Part shown: piece after piece, positions 6,736 through 10,964 of the stretch | How the letters are laid out: each line of letters opens with the position of its first letter | Position numbering within the stretch: the first letter of the stretch is position 1 | Position numbers and translations under genes: made by a program | The notes under the pieces: model-generated | Databases searched by the model: none | Told to the model about the DNA's origin: nothing | Seen by the model: only the letters and a program-made list of their open reading frames with translations | Source: Lachnospiraceae bacterium UBA7027 | GTDB lineage: Bacteria > Bacillota > Clostridia > Lachnospirales > Lachnospiraceae | NCBI GenBank assembly: GCA_002494135.1 | Contig: DLBG01000109.1 | Span: forward strand, 6,566-17,529 | Reading direction: 5' to 3' | DNA length: 10,964 bases

Positions 6736-8553
6736 TTATCTCCTTAAGTACGCAATCCACTCTACGCCTAATAAAAGCAGAATCAGTACAATGATGATGT
6801 TCTTTAAATCGAGGTCGGCGGATGCACTCTTCTTTACATCCGTCTGTTCGTTCTGGTTGTCCGAAGCCAGTATTTCCACGAAACTTTCCGAAGAAGGGAA
6901 GTTTACGGCAAAGACTTCCTCTTCGCCCTCCACGGAATTAAGTTCCTGTTTTACCGTATAAACGCCGATCTGATCGGTTCCCGTGTACATGATACGGTAA
7001 TCGGACAAGTCAATCTGTGTCTCATCCGGTTTCATTACGGAAGGCAGTTTCATATCGGCCTTTCCGTTAATCTGGATTCCGTCGCCGACACTGATGACGT
7101 TTTCTTTTAAAATGCCTGTGGAAACGTTGGCATTGATAATGTTATACATCAGCAGCGGAAATTCCATTTTAAGCGGAAGTTCCGAATTGTGTAAATCGAA
7201 ACCGAAGACCGTAATGGTCTGACCGTTCAGATCGCCCGTGAATGCCACATCCAGAACTCCTTCGTCCGTATCCGCGGTAAGGAAGGGTTCTCCCCACGCA
7301 GGCGTAACATACGCGGTAACGTCAATTGCACCGAAATCCATCTCATCGATATACTGGGTTACCGGATGTTCCTTGGCTTCCACCAGTGCTCCGTCGATAA
7401 CACCTTTGGAAGAATACAAATCCTTGTTGGGGGCATCAAAGATGATGACATTGCCCTGTTGAGGGAAGTTTGCCGGCATCATACAGTCAAAAATATACAA
7501 ATCGAAGTTCTGCGTTACAAAGGAATCAAAGGACGCAATATCATTTGATTTTGTAACCGTAATTCCTTCCATCAGTTCCAGAGCTTTTTCGATATAGGCA
7601 TTCTTCTCCGTCATCAGAAGAACATTCACCTGCTTGCTCTCGGAAAGGACATCATAGCAGGCGTTGTCATATTCCAGAGCATCGTTGCCGTTTAATTCGG
7701 CACGCAGGACTTTGCCTTTGAAATTCACTTTGTCAAAGTATACGATTTTACTCTCTCCCGGAGCAAACGAAACGCTCTGGGAAGTAAGAATCTTATCGTC
7801 ACCGTAAAGGGTGATTTCCCTTGCATTCTCCATTTTGCCGTAATTGGTAACCTTGGCAAGAATGACCAGTTTCTCCCCGGAATAACCGTGACTTAAATAA
7901 TTGATTCCGATATTTTCTTTCTCTTTGTAAACATCAACGATGTAACCGTTTAACGATTCCATCTCCACGTTGCTGTCCGTAAAGCAGACCGTGGTAAGGG
8001 ATGGCCACTGGGACTGCATGGTTTTGACCATTTCAACGCCTGCTGAAGCGTTTCCGGACTTATATGTAGGCTCGATGGCTTTGATTTTCTTAACGGCTTC
8101 GTCTTTATCCTCGGTGGATGTAACGACCAGTACGGCCTCATCGGAACTGGAGATGACTGAAATACCCGTGCCGTTTTTTAAGCCTTTCACATAGTCAACG
8201 GCTTCACTGACGGCGCGGTCAAATCTTGTTTTTTCTCCTTCGTAGGCGGTGTTCATACTGCCGGAGTTATCCACCACAATCACCACGTGATCCGTGCTGC
8301 GGCCAAGATTCAGAAGATACGGCCCCATCAGCGCCAGAATCAGAATCAGGAAAAGAATAATCTGCAGAATCATCAGCCAGTTTTTCTTTAACTTTTCCCA
8401 CGGTGTATTGGCTTCAACGTTATGATAGGTTTCCTTCCACAAAAACAACGAAGGCACTTCCTTTTTTTCCGCCTTCTGTTTGAGAAGATACATGAAGATG
8501 ATTACGGGAACCAGCGCAAGCAACGCCAGTGGCCAGAAATACAATACTTTCAC
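6736..8553 (-). CDS. BatA-like membrane protein with VWA and GATase-like domains
   Basis: 605 residues from a GTG start at 8553, with AAGGA six bases upstream and 18 bases after the DUF58 stop. The N-terminus matches the BatA/aerotolerance-regulator module: helix 5-24, the short conserved LKQKAEKKEVPSLFLWK loop (24-40), and helix 58-78. The VWA domain (about 88-215) has D95-S97-S99 (DNSGS) and D193 (FTDSN). The third MIDAS position, normally Thr, reads SGNAS (166-170), so metal binding may be altered. A beta domain (about 225-300) and a GATase-like domain (about 308-455) follow, with FGFDLHNSELPLKMEFPLLM at 450-469 conserved in this family. A final helix lies at 583-602. It should sit in the membrane with its large domain outside, next to the double-VWA protein encoded one base downstream. 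In related clusters such proteins are proposed partners of MoxR ATPases. Confidence 0.88.
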   Translation of the reverse strand: MKVLYFWPLALLALVPVIIFMYLLKQKAEKKEVPSLFLWKETYHNVEANTPWEKLKKNWLMILQIILFLILILALMGPYLLNLGRSTDHVVIVVDNSGSMNTAYEGEKTRFDRAVSEAVDYVKGLKNGTGISVISSSDEAVLVVTSTEDKDEAVKKIKAIEPTYKSGNASAGVEMVKTMQSQWPSLTTVCFTDSNVEMESLNGYIVDVYKEKENIGINYLSHGYSGEKLVILAKVTNYGKMENAREITLYGDDKILTSQSVSFAPGESKIVYFDKVNFKGKVLRAELNGNDALEYDNACYDVLSESKQVNVLLMTEKNAYIEKALELMEGITVTKSNDIASFDSFVTQNFDLYIFDCMMPANFPQQGNVIIFDAPNKDLYSSKGVIDGALVEAKEHPVTQYIDEMDFGAIDVTAYVTPAWGEPFLTADTDEGVLDVAFTGDLNGQTITVFGFDLHNSELPLKMEFPLLMYNIINANVSTGILKENVISVGDGIQINGKADMKLPSVMKPDETQIDLSDYRIMYTGTDQIGVYTVKQELNSVEGEEEVFAVNFPSSESFVEILASDNQNEQTDVKKSASADLDLKNIIIVLILLLLGVEWIAYLRR

Positions 8554-8571
8554 TTTTATTCCTTTACTGTA

Positions 8572-9441
8572 TCAGTTATTCGTTGCAAGTTTTGACAAAG
8601 AACCGTAAAGCAGCGAATCCACGCTCGCATCCGAAGAAATGGGAATGTAAATCACCGAATGCTTCTTGCAGGTCGCCTCGATATTACGGATAAAATCTTC
8701 ATACGTTTTTTTATAACTTCGAAGAACGGAACCGCTCATGCTCATACGGATATCCGCACCGGTCTCACAATCAACCATCTGAACGGTACCTTCGAATACG
8801 GGATCTCTTTCCTCGGGAGAAAGCACATGCAGAAAAACCACTTCCTGATGGCAGAAACGAAGATACTTGAATACTTCTTCCAGATTCTCACAATATCCGT
8901 CGGAGATGAAGAAACTCATTCCGCTCTGTTTAAAATTACCCCGTTTTAAACTGGACAGAAAATCGCCCGTCGCATCAAACTCGATACGGTCCAAAAATTC
9001 GATGGACTTGCGGAAAGCCTGCATACCCGTCATACCGCGGTGCATTTCCATCTGTCCGTCCTTCATAATGTCCAGGAATAAACGGTCGCCGTTTTCAAGC
9101 ACAATATAAGACAGTGCTCCGGCAAGTCTCTTTGCCGCAACTGCCTTGTTCTTTTCTCCGTAATCCATGGAGCGGCTGGCATCCAGAATCACGTGGAAAA
9201 GTCCTTCCTTCTCTTCCATGAACAGTTTGATAAAGAGCTTATCAAAACGACCGTAGGCATTCCAGTCAATTCTTCGGATATCGTCACCGAGCATATACTC
9301 TCTGAAGTCCGAGAATTCCACGGAATTACCTTTTGCCTTGGATTTGCGTCCGCCGCTCATGCCGGCAGCATTGCTCAAGGCAATGGACATTCGAAGGGAT
9401 CTTAATTTCGCATAGAATTCGCTGTTAAAAGCCTGTTCCAT
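8572..9441 (-). CDS. DUF58 protein with VWA-like domain
   Basis: 289 residues, cytoplasmic, with no membrane segment. The DUF58 signature is clear at about 43-74, from FSDFREYMLGDDIRRIDW through NAYGRFDKLFIKLF. It leads into a VWA-like fold with MIDAS residues D87-S89-S91 (DASRS), a candidate Thr at 158 and D181 (ISDG), all apparently intact. The family almost always travels with MoxR ATPases and membrane VWA proteins, as it does here, and is thought to be a MoxR partner or adaptor. The start ATG at 9441 has only a weak GGGG upstream. It follows the moxR stop by 23 bases, so coupling within the operon is likely. Some DUF58 proteins carry N-terminal membrane helices; this one does not. The biochemical function is not known. 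Confidence 0.93.
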   Translation of the reverse strand: MEQAFNSEFYAKLRSLRMSIALSNAAGMSGGRKSKAKGNSVEFSDFREYMLGDDIRRIDWNAYGRFDKLFIKLFMEEKEGLFHVILDASRSMDYGEKNKAVAAKRLAGALSYIVLENGDRLFLDIMKDGQMEMHRGMTGMQAFRKSIEFLDRIEFDATGDFLSSLKRGNFKQSGMSFFISDGYCENLEEVFKYLRFCHQEVVFLHVLSPEERDPVFEGTVQMVDCETGADIRMSMSGSVLRSYKKTYEDFIRNIEATCKKHSVIYIPISSDASVDSLLYGSLSKLATNN

Positions 9442-9464
9442 ATTTTACCCCGCCGAATGTATCC

Positions 9465-10451
9465 TTACTGTCCCATGGGAACGGATGCAATAATGTTTGC
9501 AATAATTTCATCCACTTTTACGCCGTCAGCCATTGCCTCGAATCCGGGAATGATACGATGACGCAGTGCAGGGAACGCAACTGCCTTAATGTCATCGAAG
9601 GATACGTTGTAACGGCCTTCCAGAAGTGCTTTTGCCTTTGCTGCCTGGAAAATTGCCTGGCCGGCACGGGGTGATGCACCGCATGCCACGTAACGCTTTA
9701 CGTAATCATCCGCGCCTGCCACTTCAGGATGTGTGGCAACCACGATACGAAGTGCATAATCCGTTACGGCATCTGCCATGGGAATATCACGAATGGCAAC
9801 TCTGGTATTGATGATATCGTCGCCTGTAAGAATCGGCTGTAAGGTTACGGATTTATTGGTAACCGTAATGTCCATGATTTCCTTTAACTCTTCGAGGGTA
9901 GGAAAATCCACCTGAATTTTGAAAAGGAAACGGTCCAGCTGAGCCTCGGGAAGAGGATAGGTTCCTTCGTTTTCAATCGGGTTCTGGGTTGCAAGTACCA
10001 TAAACGGCTCTTTCAAGCGGTAAGTTGTGTTACCTACGGTAACAGTATGCTCCTGCATGGCCTCGAGAAGTGCCGACTGCGTCTTCGGAGTGGCACGGTT
10101 GATCTCGTCCGCAAGTACCAGGTTTGCAAAAACAGGACCCGGCTGGAACTGGAATTCGTTCTTGTCATCTTTCTTTACGATTAAATTGGTACCGGTTACG
10201 TCCGCCGGCATTAAGTCCGGAGTAAACTGGATTCTGGAGAAATCCATGGAACATACCGCCGCAATTGCTTTTACAAGCTGTGTTTTACCAAGACCGGGAA
10301 CACCTTCGAGTAATACGTTACCGCCTGAAAGCATTGCCCATAAAACCTGTCTGATGACTTCGCGCTGACCGATAATTGCCTTTCCGATCTCAGCCTGTGC
10401 AGCATTGATCTTTTCCACCATTTCCTTCAGTTCTTGTTCATTCTGAATCAT
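9465..10451 (-). CDS. MoxR-family AAA+ ATPase
   Basis: 328 residues, the usual length for the family. It is a cytoplasmic ATP-driven chaperone or remodelling ATPase. Walker A GVPGLGKT is at 50-57 and Walker B LVLADE at 111-116, followed by INRATPKTQSALLEAMQE, a MoxR hallmark. Sensor 1 is at N157 (ATQNP), the likely arginine finger at R174 (QLDRF) and sensor 2 at R262 (GASPRAGQA). All key residues are present, so it should hydrolyse ATP. The start ATG at 10451 has AAGGAG upstream. It is immediately followed by the DUF58 and BatA-like genes, the standard partners of MoxR. In studied systems MoxR proteins activate or insert metals into VWA-containing partners; the actual client here is unknown. 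Confidence 0.96.
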   Translation of the reverse strand: MIQNEQELKEMVEKINAAQAEIGKAIIGQREVIRQVLWAMLSGGNVLLEGVPGLGKTQLVKAIAAVCSMDFSRIQFTPDLMPADVTGTNLIVKKDDKNEFQFQPGPVFANLVLADEINRATPKTQSALLEAMQEHTVTVGNTTYRLKEPFMVLATQNPIENEGTYPLPEAQLDRFLFKIQVDFPTLEELKEIMDITVTNKSVTLQPILTGDDIINTRVAIRDIPMADAVTDYALRIVVATHPEVAGADDYVKRYVACGASPRAGQAIFQAAKAKALLEGRYNVSFDDIKAVAFPALRHRIIPGFEAMADGVKVDEIIANIIASVPMGQ

Positions 10452-10472
10452 TTTTTCCTCTCCTTCACCCTT

Positions 10473-10964
10473 TTAGTTTAATCCGGAAAAATATCCTTTG
10501 ATGAATTCCTTCATGGAATTCGGTATCTTGCTTTGGTTCATCTTTTGATATGCTCTGCCGGTATAATCGCCGATGACCTGTTTGTATTCTTTCTGTTCGC
10601 CTTTCTGCGTCTTGGAATAAGGGGACTCAAACTTCTCGGACTCGCCGTTTTTGTTGGCCTTGCCGTGAATCTTTTCTTCGGTTCCGGTTCCTTCTTCAAA
10701 CATCATGACATGTTCGCCGCCTTTGGCACCGGGTGCTTCCTCGGCATACTGGCTTCCGTTATACCAGCCGTTTCCGTTTCCGCCGCCCTGGCCCTGCTGA
10801 CCGCCTTCGCCACCTTGTTGCTGACCCTGGCCTCCCTGCTGGCCGCCTTCGCCACCTTGCTGGCCGCCTTCGCCGCCCTGTTGCTGACCTTCGCCGCCCT
10901 GCTGCTGACCTTCGCCGCCCTGCTGCTGGCCCTGGCCGCCCTGCTGCTGGCCTTCGCCGCCCTG
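10473..10964 (-). CDS. Unrecognised protein with Gln/Gly-rich repeats, C-terminal part only
   Basis: The open frame enters from the right edge without a start and ends at 10473 after 163 codons. An internal ATG at 10706 would leave only 77 residues, but the frame stays open to the window edge, so the real gene is longer. The visible N-terminal third is a Gln/Gly/Glu repeat, followed by GNGNGWYNGSQYAEE. A charged, Lys/Glu-rich stretch comes next. The end, YTGRAYQKMNQSKIP and then MKEFIKGYFSGLN, resembles the short C-terminal helix pair (Tyr, then IP, then YF and a final L) that I associate with membrane proteins encoded beside MoxR-VWA genes; this is from memory and uncertain. It is 21 bases upstream of moxR on the same strand, so it probably belongs to the same operon. 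No function can be assigned. Confidence 0.72.
   Translation of the reverse strand, partial: QGGEGQQQGGQGQQQGGEGQQQGGEGQQQGGEGGQQGGEGGQQGGQGQQQGGEGGQQGQGGGNGNGWYNGSQYAEEAPGAKGGEHVMMFEEGTGTEEKIHGKANKNGESEKFESPYSKTQKGEQKEYKQVIGDYTGRAYQKMNQSKIPNSMKEFIKGYFSGLN
10797..10964 (-). repeat. 21-base tandem repeat encoding QGG(E/Q)G(Q/G)Q heptads
   Basis: Eight consecutive seven-residue units QGGEGQQ, QGGQGQQ or QGGEGGQ are encoded in phase. They reach the right edge of the window, so the array probably continues. Variation is confined to positions 4 and 6 of the unit. The DNA is a GC-rich minisatellite (CTG/GCC/TTC codons on the plus strand) and prone to slippage or misassembly. The protein segment should be disordered. 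Confidence 0.9.

Noticed and set aside
10797..10964. Repeat array at the right edge as a possible CRISPR or non-coding satellite
   Set aside because: The 21-base period keeps an open frame and codes for Gln/Gly heptads, with variation at fixed amino acid positions. It is a coding minisatellite.

Overview
This window looks like chromosomal DNA of a moderate-GC Firmicute, most likely a clostridial species of the Lachnospiraceae type. The support is indirect: strong AAGGAG-type ribosome binding sites, a consensus sigma-A promoter, a TPP riboswitch with an intrinsic terminator, a lipoprotein-type substrate-binding protein and short intergenic gaps. All supported genes lie on the minus strand, so the biological reading order runs from the right end of the window to the left. 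No transposase, integrase, CRISPR array, tRNA or rRNA is visible. No gene-free stretch exceeds about 210 bases.

Right and middle part (10964 down to 1835): a compact gene row with gaps of 1 to about 50 bases. In order it encodes the C-terminal part of a Gln/Gly-repeat protein of unknown function (cut by the window edge), a MoxR-family AAA+ ATPase, a DUF58 protein with a VWA-like domain, a BatA-like membrane VWA protein, a 1083-residue membrane protein with two VWA domains flanking a glutamine-amidotransferase-like domain, and a membrane-anchored CapA/PgsA-type metallophosphatase. The first four or five genes match the widespread but poorly understood MoxR-DUF58-VWA gene clusters. In these an AAA+ ATPase is thought to remodel or load metal-binding VWA partners. 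The CapA-type enzyme at the end and the long low-complexity cytoplasmic tails on three of the proteins are the less ordinary parts. My inference is an envelope-associated ATPase/VWA assembly with a cell-surface CapA-type enzyme as a possible effector.

Left part (1834 down to 1): a TPP-controlled thiamine-precursor uptake operon. A consensus promoter (TTGACA, 17-base spacer, TATAAT) starts only 9 bases after the capA-like stop codon. It is followed directly by a TPP aptamer, an intrinsic terminator hairpin, and then a PF01910-family thiamine-binding protein, a ThiX-like permease and a ThiY-like substrate-binding lipoprotein (cut by the window edge). The matching ATPase (ThiZ) is not in the window and is expected further left. 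A possible antiterminator pairing between the aptamer's 5' strand and the terminator's 5' arm can be read directly from the sequence.
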